Shown here: positions 1-11,259 of the stretch, in pieces
How positions within the stretch are numbered: position 1 is the stretch's first letter
How the letters are laid out: each line of letters starts with the position of its first letter
Origin: Stictocephala bisonia
Lineage: Eukaryota; Arthropoda; Insecta; Hemiptera; Membracidae
Direction of reading: 5' to 3'
Length of the DNA: 64,000 nucleotides
NCBI GenBank assembly: GCA_035578905.1
Contig: JAQJVL010000573.1
Location: 62,001 to 126,000 of the forward strand
Translations under genes and position numbers: made by a program
Notes under the pieces: generated by a model
What the model saw: the letters and a program-made list of their open reading frames with translations, nothing else
What the model was told of the DNA's origin: nothing
The model's database searches: none

Positions 1-696
1 AAATTTTATTTATACTGAGATAAACAAAAAATAATTATTACCGTACATTGATTAGAGGGATATAATCATCAATGCCATTGACATCCTGGCGATAAAAATG
101 TCCGTATTTCATACAACCATAAGTTGTCAACCATTAAAAAAGACAGAAATTCACTAAAAAATGTACCTTAATGAGTAACGGTAACTTAATGAGGGCTTCA
201 GCCCCACAAACCAGCTATCAGAACTTTGAGACTCTTATGAGAGGGAAATGATAACGATTTTGTGACTGCTGACTAACAATATAATTGTCAACACAGTTTC
301 AAACTTGGCCTCGTGAAGTAAATGCAGAACAGTTCATCTGGGTCGGATATTGAAATTAAATAGATTTTATGTGATAACGAATATAATTAAGTTTGTTATT
401 ATATTTTTCACATAGTTTCAAGCCAATGTCGCATTCTATAAATCCATAACGTTTATAAAATAAGTGGGTACTGTCCATGGACGTGTAACCTGTAGTGACT
501 AACTCGGTTGAATCTCCTCAATGAACATGGTATTCCAAGAGAACAACTTGTTTAAAATTTCTCTGGCCTGGCAGTATAATCTGTCTACTGAAGGTTAAAG
601 AAATACTTAGTATTCTGGAAGTAGTGTTTAGCTAAGTGAAGGGTGTGTAAAAGTTAAGTTTATTTTTAAGGAAGTTAAATGAGTGAATTGGAAGTA
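1..696. other. Left-edge sequence, no feature recognised
   Basis: AT-rich sequence with no convincing exon, TIR or tandem repeat. It should be intronic or upstream sequence of the gene whose last two exons lie at 1946-5389, because the first of those exons begins in mid-codon and needs an upstream exon. Confidence 0.4.
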
Positions 697-1027
697 CAGT
701 AGAACCTCTTTAATCCGAACCCCCGTAATCCCAACGTCCACTAATCCGAACGCCGCCGCAGGAGCCGTTTAACGTTGGCCGTTGAATGAACTACAACGGA
801 ATGCGCGCGAAACAGTACTGTTTATTCACTATGTTTACTACTGTATTAAATAAACACTGTATTTTACTTTATAAAGCATTTTTCACCTTTCCCGCAACAA
901 TTACGATCCATTTTAGCCACGTTTTAGCTATTGTTATGTAAAAGCAACAATATGTTCTGTAATCCGAACATTCCTTAGTCCGAACTACCCCCGGTCCCAA
1001 TTAGTTCGGATTAAAGAGGTTCTACTG
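697..1027. mobile_element. pogo/Tigger-type MITE (331 bp)
   Basis: Non-autonomous DNA transposon. The left end reads CAGTAGAACCTCTTTAATCC and the right end is its inverted complement (GGATTAAAGAGGTTCTACTG). It is flanked on both sides by TA (695-696 and 1028-1029), the target duplication of the Tc1/mariner/pogo superfamily, and CAGTAGAACCTC-type ends are typical of pogo/Tigger elements. There is no coding capacity inside. It lies upstream of the first visible exon of the left-edge gene. Confidence 0.88.
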
Positions 1028-1187
1028 TAATACCTCTTGACGTTTAAAGCGAATAGTTAGCTTTTGTAACGGAAGTGTCAAAGTCCAGTCAGTATATTGG
1101 AAAGTTGCCATGTGGTGTTTAAAATGTTAGCTTTGGTTGAAAAAATGTTGAGGTTACAACCCGTTTACTGGAAATGAAAAATAATTG

Positions 1188-1702
1188 CAGTACGGTCGCA
1201 GTAGTCTGAATATTTGTTTGCAAGGTCCTGTTTCAGTCTATCAAGGTTTGAGAAATCAATGCTAATTATTCCATAAAAATCACCATTTAATGAAATAATA
1301 AACTAAATTATAGTATTTTATAATCATAAGCTAGACAAGTAAAGTCATGAAAAATCCAACTATTTACATGCGTATGCATTAAAACTTCCAAGTTCACTTG
1401 TAAGAAAATGTTTATACTTTTTAAATTTTTTACATACAGCAAGTAAAAATCAAACAATTTAAACTAGTTAAGTTTTACCTAATTATTAAAGTAACCTGTA
1501 ATTTCAAAGTTGTGTGTTTACGTTTATTTGACATTCTGATGAGTAATTGAACAATCTACTGTAATTAGAACAACAGTACTGTCATTGTCACTATCTGTAT
1601 CAAAAGCTAAAAAGTCGAGACATGCAACGAAAACAGCTGTTTACAAGTGGCTGGGAGGGTTGTTCAGATTACCGTGTGATTCAGACTACCGCGACTGTAC
1701 TG
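1188..1702. mobile_element. Second MITE with CAGTAC ends (515 bp)
   Basis: The left end CAGTACGGTCGCAGTAGTCT and the complement of the right end CAGTACAGTCGCGGTAGTCT match with two differences, and the match runs on for about four more bases. TA follows the right end (1703-1704) and TG precedes the left, so a TA duplication is plausible but one base has changed. The interior is AT-rich and non-coding. This is a different sequence family from the 697-1027 element but of the same pogo/Tigger type. Confidence 0.75.
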
Positions 1703-1945
1703 TAATTTAAAAAGTGGGTTTCTTCAACATTTGTAAAATAGACAAAATTGAATCACTTAAAACTGGCATACTATTGAAAATGACATTGTCTTTCCAATTT
1801 CAAAGATTTTTTTATTTAATTGTTATAAATATTGATATAAAAATAAACTGTCTAGTCTGAGATGCACTTATATAGTTAATTATTTTAAAACTCAATAAAT
1901 CATCTTTTGTTAAGTTTCTATAAGAAAACTGTTTTATTTATTTAG

Positions 1946-2143
1946 GAAAACGTGGCTCTAGTCGTCTCTGTTCTAGTCATCAGATTAATAAAAAAAATGT
2001 CCAAACTTATGAAGAATCAGCAGAATCTGATGATGATATACCTTTACTCTCTTTGGAAGAACAAAAAGCCCTTCCTGAGAATAGATCTGCAAAGTCAACT
2101 TACCAGAAGAAACGTACTAGAACTAAAGCTGCTTCTTCATCAA
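1946..2143 (+). CDS. Penultimate coding exon, unidentified basic Ser-rich protein
   Basis: Exon bounded by a tttatttag acceptor and a consensus gtaagta donor. It enters with two bases completing a codon and leaves with one. It encodes about 65 residues starting KRGSSRLCSSHQINKKNVQ, then an acidic stretch EESAESDDDIPLL and a basic tail KKRTRTKAASSS. The frame is open throughout and joins in phase to the exon at 5295. The composition (alternating acidic and Lys/Arg/Ser clusters) suggests the disordered C-terminus of a nuclear or chromatin protein; the family is not recognised. Upstream exons are outside the window or not detected. Confidence 0.72.
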
Positions 2144-3789
2144 GTAAGTATATTTGATTTTTCGTATTAAGAGTGTTAATATTTATAACTATATTTATAA
2201 CTAAAAATTGGGTTAGTTATATTGTACTTTTAAAGTCCACATCAAGATGTTTGCAAAATAATATGATTCACATTACTGTCTCACATTCACACTTGACATA
2301 TATGAAAATAGTACTGATACTGGTAACAGTATTTTGTTCAAACACAAATGAATATATAAAACTGTAAACATTCGTCAAACATATCTTATGTTTGTGTCAT
2401 CTAAACTATCTCTACTTGTAGACACCATAATACAGGCTGAACACGAATATAGTACACAAATTTACACTATATGCTCTTTGATATATTCAAAAAATTAATA
2501 ATAGTAACAACAAAACATAATATAGAAACACTGAAAATATTCTTTACAAACACAATCTAAACGAACAACAATGAACGTTCAATGTGAAGATGACAGCTGG
2601 AGCTGACTAAAGCTGATCATCTTCTGGTTTTAAAACGTAAACAAAAATACTACGAAGTTCAAATCAAACACTGAGTGACTCAAAATACAAGTAAATATTA
2701 CCATGGCAACTATAGATAGTTTAAACAATATCTGGAACAAACTGGAAATGAAATAAAAGATTGATAACCGATGTCCATCTATAGAGTGGAATGGGAAAAT
2801 AGTGATGTCGGACTCAGTTCACCTATGGAGCGCAAAAGGTTAAAGTTGTAGATACAAGAAAAAAGCTTTCATTAAAAATGTTATACCCTACTGAAAATGT
2901 TTTACTATGGTGTAAAGTTTCCAAGAGATAGGTAAACAGGATTTTTAGGGCAACTTTTCTTAAATAAAATGGGACACTAATGACTATTGACACTATTTAA
3001 TATGCTCTATGCAACCAGATACTAGTTTACTTGCTCTTATGGTTTTACGACTTTCTGATGTCACTTGTTTCTAAAGTGCAAAGTCCAAAGAAACATTCTA
3101 CAGCTTAATGAATGCTGTTCAAATTACAATCCATGTTTAAGATTATATTAATTAATTTATTACTATTAAATATGTAGAATAGTATTTGTATATTATAACG
3201 ATACTCTAACTTGCCCACCCGTCCACATTTGTACCTCGTGATGACCCATTCACCTTCTCAGTCAGACTGAATGTGTTAGGTTAGATTAAAACTAAGTGGT
3301 AACTATAGTGCATAACACTTAAAAAAAACGTTTCTTTAGTTGGACAGAGGATATGTAACAAAAATAAACTTTTAATGACCTGCACATACAAAATATGAGG
3401 CCTTCTCTGGAATGTGACCATATCCCACAGCTCACCAACTGTCCAATTTACATAGTATTAAAACTAATGAAATCATTAATATTTCTTAGCTTAAGTATTT
3501 GTTGTCAAGTTTTTAAAAGTATATAAAGACTTATTTTTATACTAATTTCATTTTTATATAATGATATTATTTATATTAGTACAGATTTGTTTAAGCATGC
3601 TTGAAGCTTTTATTACTCCATACATGGTTAATTTCATTTTACCATATAAATTATATAAACATTATTTCCGTTTATAGAGTTTTTAAATAATTTTAGATGA
3701 ATTTTGTTACTACTAATTTCTCAATATAGTCTTTTTTTAATGAAGTAATAATGCAGATGTTTTTTGTGTTTCTTCCCATTCTATAGGCA

Positions 3790-3965
3790 TATTTACATCG
3801 AGCATATCGAGTATCAGACTTGTCAGTTAGCTGAAAATCAGACCTATACTACATGGTTTGGATTCCAATCAGTTGTAGGTACCTTACTTAGTTGTCCTGG
3901 CTAAAAATGAACATTTCTTTGTAATCTGACCATTAGTCAAACTCAGTAACTACCCTACATTCACA
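3790..3965 (+). repeat. SINE-B fragment
   Basis: Diverged partial copy of the repeat also seen at 28115-28505 (+), 55120-55210 (+) and 58190-58590 (-). Shared landmarks are GAGTATCAGACTTGTCAGTTAG, ACATGGTTTGGATTCC (ACGTGGTTTTGATT in other copies) and the cctta.ttg.cctggct block. It lies in the intron of the left-edge gene. Confidence 0.55.
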
Positions 3966-4145
3966 CACTAATGTAATCATTTATATTTGCCTTGAAACTT
4001 GCACAATCTTTGTTGCTGTCTCATTTCAGCATTTACCTGAGTAACAAAGGCTTACATGTACGTCATGAGAATGGGTTAGACCTTGAATATTACTTTCAGG
4101 TTTTCAATTTTACATAACTAAACAACCTGCAAGATTTCAATTTAA

Positions 4146-4988
4146 CCGTTTGGGGACGGAATGACTGTGTTTCGTCATTTACGTTTTTTCCTTGAGGATC
4201 GAAATGACGAAATATGGTCATTACTAAAATTCACGTTTAGGACTGAATGAGGATATCCCGTCATTCGAAGTTTGTTACATATAAAATCCAATTTACCGCT
4301 TACAATAACTTGAACATCTTTGGGATGATACGCAGACATTCGAGAATGCTTTTTTTAACGTCAGGAGCCAGCTGTTGGAATATAACGTCAATGAAAAGAA
4401 CTGATAATAATAGACAGAGAGTTAATTTTAACAGACGAATCTGACAGTATTAACAATATATTTGATGTTATATATATATTTTTTTAATCCAATAGTTATA
4501 AATTTTGCTGTGTTTGTAGGTGATTAAGTTTAGACTTCAATAAAACAGTTTCTCACAGGTAAAATAATTTAAGATTTCAATAAAACAGTTTCTCACAGGT
4601 AAAATAAGTTAAGACTTCGATAAAACAGTTTCTCATAGGTAAAATAAGTTTAGACTTCGATAAAACAGTTTCCACAGGTAAAATATTTTTTGTTAACAAG
4701 CTGTAAGCGTACAAAAGAAAAACTGTTTAAGCAAAATACACTTTTTATTGACAAAATATAAATATTTAAAATTGATGAGATGACTTTTGGGCATTTATTC
4801 TGATAAAGTAGTCTTGCAAACATTCTAGTCAAAGAAGTACCCTTGTATCTTTATTAGAACAGATTTTACAAATAAATGTATAAAGACTTGTGTTTCTCCA
4901 AATTTTCAGCCTAAATATTTTAGATGTCGCACTTGAAAAGTGAGGGGGTTGAAAAGTTCACACTCTTTTTTGGTCGGTCCTCAAAGGG
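4146..4988. mobile_element. piggyBac-type MITE flanked by TTAA
   Basis: The element is flanked by TTAA at 4142-4145 and 4989-4992, the strict target duplication of piggyBac transposons. The left end is CCGTTTGGGGACGG and the complement of the right end is CCCTTTGAGGACCG, a short imperfect TIR. The interior has repeated palindromic blocks around GACGAAAT/GTCATTTC at 4150-4260 and an array of 40-bp repeats. There is no transposase. It lies in the intron between the two left-edge exons. Confidence 0.72.
4524..4688 (+). repeat. 40-bp tandem repeat, about 4 copies
   Basis: The blocks gacttcaataaaacagttt recur with starts at 4533, 4573, 4613 and 4653, an exact 40-bp period, each followed by ctcacaggtaaaata. 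The copies differ by only a few bases. The array is internal to the piggyBac-type MITE. Confidence 0.9.
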
Positions 4989-5294
4989 TTAAAATTTGCC
5001 TTTTAATCTATGGGATTTTGAAATTAAAACAACATTGTTAAATTGTTGACTTTGTTAAAAATCCAACAGATTTTTCATTATTCTTTAAATTTGTTAAAAA
5101 AATTAGTTAATGACATTATTCTTAAAATTTGTTTAAAAAATTAGTTAAGCAGGAAAAAAGAATCAAGTTTAGATGACTCGAACATGAACATAATTATGTT
5201 TTTCATTAAGTACTTTAGCTTGGGAAGAGTTATTTTTCACTTAATGAACGTAACTGACGTAATCTATACTAAAACAGTTCTAAAATTTTGTTAG

Positions 5295-5389
5295 GAATAA
5301 AACCCAAAACCAACCACTCGCCTCCAACTGTAGTCAAACCACCGCCACAGCCAGTGGCAAAAAAGGGACGAAGTAGGAGAAAACAATGA
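5295..5389 (+). CDS. Last coding exon of left-edge gene, with stop
   Basis: The acceptor is ttttgttag. The A left by the previous exon plus GA gives Arg, then the frame reads IKPKTNHSPPTVVKPPPQPV and ends KKGRSRRKQ followed by TGA (5387-5389) and a second TGA at once. The Pro-rich segment and terminal Lys/Arg cluster fit a disordered nuclear C-terminus, possibly a localisation signal. Phase agreement with 1946-2143 is the main support. A gtaagta motif 11 bases after the stop (5401) could mark a 3'UTR intron. The family is unknown. Confidence 0.72.
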
Positions 5390-6060
5390 TGATCTAATCT
5401 GTAAGTATATTTATTTCATATTCAAGTAAAAGTGTATATATATATATATATATATATCATAAAATCCACTGCACAAAACCTTGATGTTGTGTTTTGATTT
5501 TTTTTTCATGAGCCTTGCTAAAAAAATGTTGTAAAAGCCTTGTAACATTACTGGAGAATTTTAATTTTCATCCAATTTAAATTTTTAAATTTTGATTTAT
5601 TTCAAAATATAATATCTCCCACCTCTGTCAGTAGCTGTTATAAATAAATAAATGTTTTTTTTTTTTTTTTTCATCATCTATTTATTTTTTTAATTTTCAC
5701 TGGGAAACATGAATGAAAAAAGATATAAAATTAAATGTTTTTACACTCAGTGAATCATTCACCCAGTGAGTTATTCATACACGCCAGGCTTTACTGTATT
5801 AATTATCTTATATACAGATGTAGTTTAGGCCTATGTGCAACTGAAGATAGTCTTATGAGACCGAAATCGATATTAATAAACATAAAAAAAGATTGCTAAG
5901 TGTTGTATTAAGCATTATATAGTAGTATATAGTATTAAGCAATCTAATGGCTAGAAATGTCAAACAGTAAAAATAATGAGTTGAATTTTTGTTCTTATAT
6001 ATTATACTCTTATAATATTATGAAATTGAAGTTATGAACACGAACATAAACACACAAACA
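5390..6060 (+). other. 3' flank of left-edge gene, with a Penelope-like end
   Basis: Holds a (TA)n tract near 5437-5456, ATAAATAAATAAA at about 5640 (possible poly(A) signal) followed by a T run, and a motif at 5841-5866. That motif reads CTGAAGA, then a GTCT/AGAC hairpin, then GAAA, and is followed by ATTAATAAACATAAAAAAA. This resembles the end of a Penelope-like element with a decayed hammerhead core. Confidence 0.45.
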
Positions 6061-6072
6061 CGAAAATGTCCT

Positions 6073-7840
6073 CAAAAGTGTGTATTAGTGTGATACAAGC
6101 GGAAGCATTCGGGAAAACAGAGTGGCACCGCACAGTCCTTGCACCACAAATGAGTGTCCTGTATCTTGAGGTCGAAGAGTTGTGTTTTTGCAGACTTAAC
6201 AAGCTTTTCTGGGCTTTGTCTTCTTTTATGTTGGTGGAAGAAGGTTCGGGAATTGTCTTGCTGTCATTCTAAGAGTGTTTTGGTTTTTAGATTTCCTTCC
6301 TCCTAGCGGTGAAGTTCTTGTTGGTGTAAATTCCTCCAATAATTGTCAAATCAACTCCAATCTGAAGTGGCCTAGCTGTATATTTTTTCCAGTTTTCAAT
6401 TTATAGCTAATGTACGAGTTGTATACAGTCATATCAACCAAATGAAAAAACAATTTTTATACCATTTAGTTGATTTGCATGTGCTATCAGTGAATGATGT
6501 CTACATATCGCTCTTGTCAATAAGTCCCATGTTTTTGTTATAATCAATGACACTAGAAGGTTTTTCAACAGTTGGTAAGCTGTGTCATACCATTGATTTT
6601 ACCGCTTTCCTTTTTTTCATTTTTATGTGTGGAGTACAACATTGTAACATCCTTACATTATGTTCTGCCAACAAGCATGTTGTATGTTTAGTACAATATT
6701 CACCAGACTTAAGTTTAGGAAACTTGGCCATATTTTTCCCATCTTTTCTGGCTGTTCCTACAGCCCCTGTTTTATTATCATACAGATACTGAAAAAGGTA
6801 TGGACTGCTATACCAGTTATCTACATACATTGTGCGTCCTAAACCTAAATACGGGACTACAAGTGTTGTCACAGCAGATCCTGAAACTCCAAGATGTTCA
6901 ATCATATCTATTGTTGTCTGTCGTCCAGTGCAAACTACCATATCCAGAATAAAGCCAGTCTTGCAATCACATAAAATAAACTTTATTCCAAACCTATGCC
7001 TTTTTTAGGTATAAACTGTTTGAATGAAATCCTGCCCTTCCATTGCATCACGCTTTCATCTACACAGAGGGATTCAATATATTCTTGAATTTCTTCTGTA
7101 GGGATTCAAAGATAGGTGAAACCTTGCCAAGTCGATCGCCCCTAAGAATACCGGCATTTTTGCAACATTGTCAGCATGTTTACAAACTTATCTTGAGATA
7201 GTATCTTGCCAAAAATATGAGTCTGTAGCAAGGAATCAGTGCTCCAATAATACAAAATCCTATTTTTTTTATTATGGGCCATGAGTAAGCATTATGATTG
7301 CAAGAAAAGTATACATTTCACCAACAGAACTTTTGTACCATTTTTTTATTTTTGAGTTGTTTTTCAATCCAGTTGTATTTACATACAAATCACAGTAGCG
7401 ATTTGTTTCATCGGAAATGTGTGAAACAAGATCACTATCAAAAACCAATTCGAAACAATCACTTTTGGTGCAATATTCATCCAAATCAACATCAGTTTTT
7501 AGGTCGGAATTGGTTTTGTCAAAATCAAATAAATATGGTTGAAATTGTTAGTTAGATAAACATAAATGTTTTGTGGTCCAATATTTTCAGAGTTATTTTC
7601 GTCCGTATAACTACTATTGTCTTCTGAGTCATCTACATCCATTTGTAGGTCAAGTAACAGTTAAACATGATCACCATTGGGACCTGGCTGCACTATTACC
7701 AAACCATCAGTTCCTCATCCACTGCTATTTATGTCACTGTCATCATTACAATCATCTTCACTGTCTGAATCTAAAAGACACTCCCGAATATCGTCAATAT
7801 GTTGTGATTTGCCATCATATTATATACAAGAAGAAATTAA
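6073..7840 (-). pseudogene. Decayed piggyBac transposase
   Basis: Minus-strand DDE_Tnp_1_7 transposase split over several frames. In order: an acidic N-terminus (LLDSDSEDD and DDSEDNSSY, about 7830-7590); the block DEYCTKSDCFELVFDSD to LAIIMLTHG (7484-7272); the first catalytic Asp in a CVDESV-like context (about 7055); then 6941-6585 with VVCTGRQTT, the YVDNWYSSPYLFQYL Asp motif and GTARKDGKNMAKFP. The C-terminal zinc-binding region WCKDCAVPLCFPECFRLYH ends at a stop near 6073. Family members are about 550-600 residues, so most of the length is present, but frameshifts and stops make it inactive. Confidence 0.88.
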
Positions 7841-8010
7841 CTCAATACAAAACTAATAAAATAATAACTAAACACTAAACTAATGAAAAAATAAAAAAAG
7901 ACTACGGAATATCGTCAAGTGTCAATATATTGTGATTCGCCATTACTAATATATTCAAGAAGAAAATAACTGATTACGAAACTAATAAAATAATAACTAA
8001 ACACTAAACT
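7786..8010 (-). repeat. Two-copy direct duplication near the transposase start
   Basis: A block of roughly 100 bp occurs twice. Both copies contain gaatatcgtcaa, ttgtgattygccat, caagaagaaa and the shared run actaataaaataataactaa. The copies start near 7786 and 7910. They cover the 5' leader and start region of the decayed piggyBac gene, so this is an internal duplication within the element. Confidence 0.8.
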
Positions 8011-8369
8011 AATAATTCAAAACAGACAAACGTCAACACAACAATAGTTCCATCAGGTTATACGACAAAAACTGAGTAGTAATAACGAATCCCATGTGAC
8101 TTTTCCTGCCAATTGACAGCTGACCAGACGTATTATAATGCATAATATAACCAAAACAAATGGTCGAATAGTGAATTATCCTGCCGTCTACGGGATACTA
8201 TTTGAAATACAATGTCTTGAACTGAAAAGAAACCATTGTGTGTCGATCCTATGTTTTAATGGTGCTATTTTTAGAAACTCGGCCCTTGCCGCGTGCGCTG
8301 CGACGATACTATACCTGACACAAAGGGCAGGCACCGCCAATGGTGCGACATTACTAATCAAAAGGTTAA

Positions 8370-10750
8370 AGATTAAAGTGTCCAAAATAGAGGCAATACA
8401 GAAATGTCAGAAAAAGACTTTACAATTTTATTTTAAATGTAAAATTGGTACCTAATTAATTTATACACAATATTCTTATTAAAACTTTTGGACAGTTCAA
8501 TATTATTAAATTAATTTGTAAATGAATGTAAATACATCCAGCTTTACTTCTCTTTGAATTGTTTAAAGGCACAAATAATGAACATTTCAATGATAAGTTA
8601 CCAATGAATATATTTTTAACCATTTGTTGTTATTTGCAGGTGAGCCACAGAACATTAAATGGATACTTGTATAGTAATTATTTCACAATTCCTAAATGTT
8701 ATGGTACTGTTACCTGTAAGTTACTTGTATATAAAATGTACAGTTTTATGATTTTGTTACTTGTACATATGACAGTAATACGTGTAAATGATCATTTAGA
8801 TATGTAGTAAGTTTTATAGTAAGATGTTATTTTTGTTAATTCATAAATTTTACTCATTACTTGAGTAGAATTTAAATGACTAGATATTGTAAAAAGTAAT
8901 GTTTTTACTTAACTTTAAGACGTTAGTGCATGAATCATATTTTTCCATCTTTACATTAAAAAATTCTGTTTTTTGCCTGATTTTAGCAACATCATTGTAA
9001 AAATAATAGTTATGTTTATTATGCAAATTAAACTTTGTTAAACGAATGTAATGCCAGAACATTTTCATACCACATGCAGTTTCTACTAAATCTACTACAA
9101 TTAACAGTGTTCTTCAAATGAGTGGCCTTTTAAAATAAGAGAATTTTGAAGCAGACTATAAACATTTATGTTCTATGTTAGTTTAATTAATGTAATTGAA
9201 AAGTAATTAATTAAGTAATTGAAAAAAAAACTTTGTTGTACAATTCAGTATTAACAAAGATATTCTGAAAAAAATATTTAAGGTGATTCAATAATAAATA
9301 TATTTGTTTACCTTCATATTTAATGTATTTTGTAATTTCTTTAAAAGCACAAATCAGAGAAAATTATTATAATTAGTCATTTATACATTTTTTAAGTACA
9401 GAAAAGGTTTCAGAATTTGGAAGAATGCATTTATATTAAATCAATACAATAGCTGTTTGTCAGTTTGTCTGTTTGTTTGGAAAACTCTGGCATAATCCAA
9501 TGCTTTTTTTGTTACCTATGAAATCTAAAAAGCGAAAACTAAATAAATAGGAGGATTTGGATATTTAGTTCCAAAAAATGAAATGTTCGCCCCTTGTTGC
9601 ACAACTTCAATACAAGGTGTGTTTTAATTGCTTCAAGGCTTGTCTCTGCGAAATACACTATTGTAGTTTACGACTACTGAGTTTCTTGTTCTTACTATAC
9701 GGTAGTTGTTGTGATATTTGGGACCCATCAAATGATTGACTATATAAGCTCAAAAACAAAGTAGTGGCAGAAATTTAGAATTTCTTACCAGGACTTGATT
9801 AGGATAATGTGTTGATATTCTAGCTTGATCTCATAATGAATGCTATTTAATGAGAATCTTCCCTAAGAAATCACTTTTCCAGCATTTTAAAAAGTTAAGA
9901 GTTTTATTCAGTCCATCCTTAGAAGTATGATCCTCGATCTAAAATCCATTATCACATATCTTTTCTGATAGCATAATGCTTTTTTGGAAACCTCCTGAGA
10001 TATAAAACCTTAATTTTAAACCAGCTATCTCGCACATTTAGTACAAATATGGACAGTAAATCTGTTGTTTCGCACTGTGCAGGTATCATTGCTAACTTGT
10101 ATTCTCAACATTTTTCTGACATTACTTAAAGTTATTAAATTTGTCTGACCTATCATTTTATTTAGGATTAAGTATCAGAATGTTATTTTCTGACGGATTT
10201 TATGAATACCTTTTGGTTAGTTACTCAAAACATTTTCCATTAATTAGTTATGAAACTTTTATTTTACTTTATCCTTAATTCAATAATAATAAAATTAACT
10301 AATTTCATTGTACAAATTTGGTTGATTAAATTATTGAAATCATGAACAAATAAGAAAAGCCATATTTGAGTTTAACTTTATCCAAACAGTGAGGTTCTAA
10401 AATAAAATAAATAAAAAAACTGCAAGTGAAGTGTGATAGCAAGGCATTATTAGCTATTTTGTTTGTTTATTTATTATTTTTTTGTACCAATATTATTGTT
10501 GCCCCTCAAACAACAAATTACTGGTAAATATTTAATTTTAGATATAGTTTCAAGATATGCATTTCATTATCTCTTACAATGCAGACTGATCATTCAAAGT
10601 TGCTAGTTTTGTAATAAAAGAGCCACAAAATCAAAACACTATATTCCAAATATGTTTTCTTGTTCAAGAAATAGTGAAAGCTAGATAAAGAGATGTCCAA
10701 AAACTATAAAATGAATAAAAAAGTAAACATATTAAATACAGGCTGTAAAG
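8370..10750. other. Intergenic AT-rich stretch
   Basis: No exon, TIR or tandem array was recognised. Reading frames are short and have no family resemblance. GC content is low and homopolymer runs are frequent. Confidence 0.4.
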
Positions 10751-10756
10751 CACAAT

Positions 10757-11255
10757 AGTTAGACCAATTAGAAAGTGACCTATTGAAAGCACCTGTGCGC
10801 GAGATGCACTGAGTGGTGAAGTGAGATAGAGAACTACTACTCTTCCCTCACTGTGTCGTTCCATTTAAGAACTGTCATGGATAGTAGGTAGGCGATAGGC
10901 CAAGTGATGGCTGCACAGTAGCAAGCCCCATCCATCCAAAGCAGTGACTATTGGTTGGTTTGATTAATACAAAAAAATCAAGCTTAGAACGATCAAATTA
11001 AATAATTTTATTTTGTATTCAAATAACAGTAACATAATGAATAATAGCGTAAACAATAAATAGCAACTAAACAACTTGTACATTTCATTATAATTATTTT
11101 TCAATTTAACGATGTCTCGGAAGTTCAACACTTAAAGGTTAGTCATGTCCGTGGTGTGAGGTGAAACGATTCCCATCTACTGTTGAAACCCAATTATGCG
11201 CTGAATATTGTTATACATCACGCAGGGCAGGTCACTTTCTATTGGCCCAATTATA
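10757..11255. mobile_element. Possible MITE with ~20-bp inverted ends
   Basis: CCAATTAGAAAGTGACCTAT near 10763 matches the complement of AGGTCACTTTCTATTGGCCC near 11231, apart from a small gap and one or two bases. About 460 bp lies between them, including a GC-richer block at 10790-10930. No unambiguous target duplication was found (TTA on the left is possible), so the superfamily (Harbinger-like or other) is open. Confidence 0.4.
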
Positions 11256-11259
11256 GAAT

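Larger units (their letters stand above)
2144..5294 (+). other. Intron of the left-edge gene
   Basis: About 3.15 kb between the two exons, starting gtaagta and ending ttgttag. It contains a SINE-B fragment (about 3790-3965) and a piggyBac-type MITE with a 40-bp tandem repeat (4146-4988). The rest is AT-rich with no recognised feature. Confidence 0.65.
6073..8363 (-). mobile_element. piggyBac element, 5' end intact, 3' end lost
   Basis: On the minus strand the element begins CCTTTTGATTAGTAATGTCG next to a TTAA (about 8364-8368), as expected for a piggyBac 5' terminus. The GC-rich stretch that follows (8280-8350, with gccaatggtgcg and tgccgcgtgcg) resembles a subterminal region. No matching TIR with TTAA was found beyond the transposase stop at 6073, so the 3' end seems deleted or too diverged. 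Confidence 0.7.
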
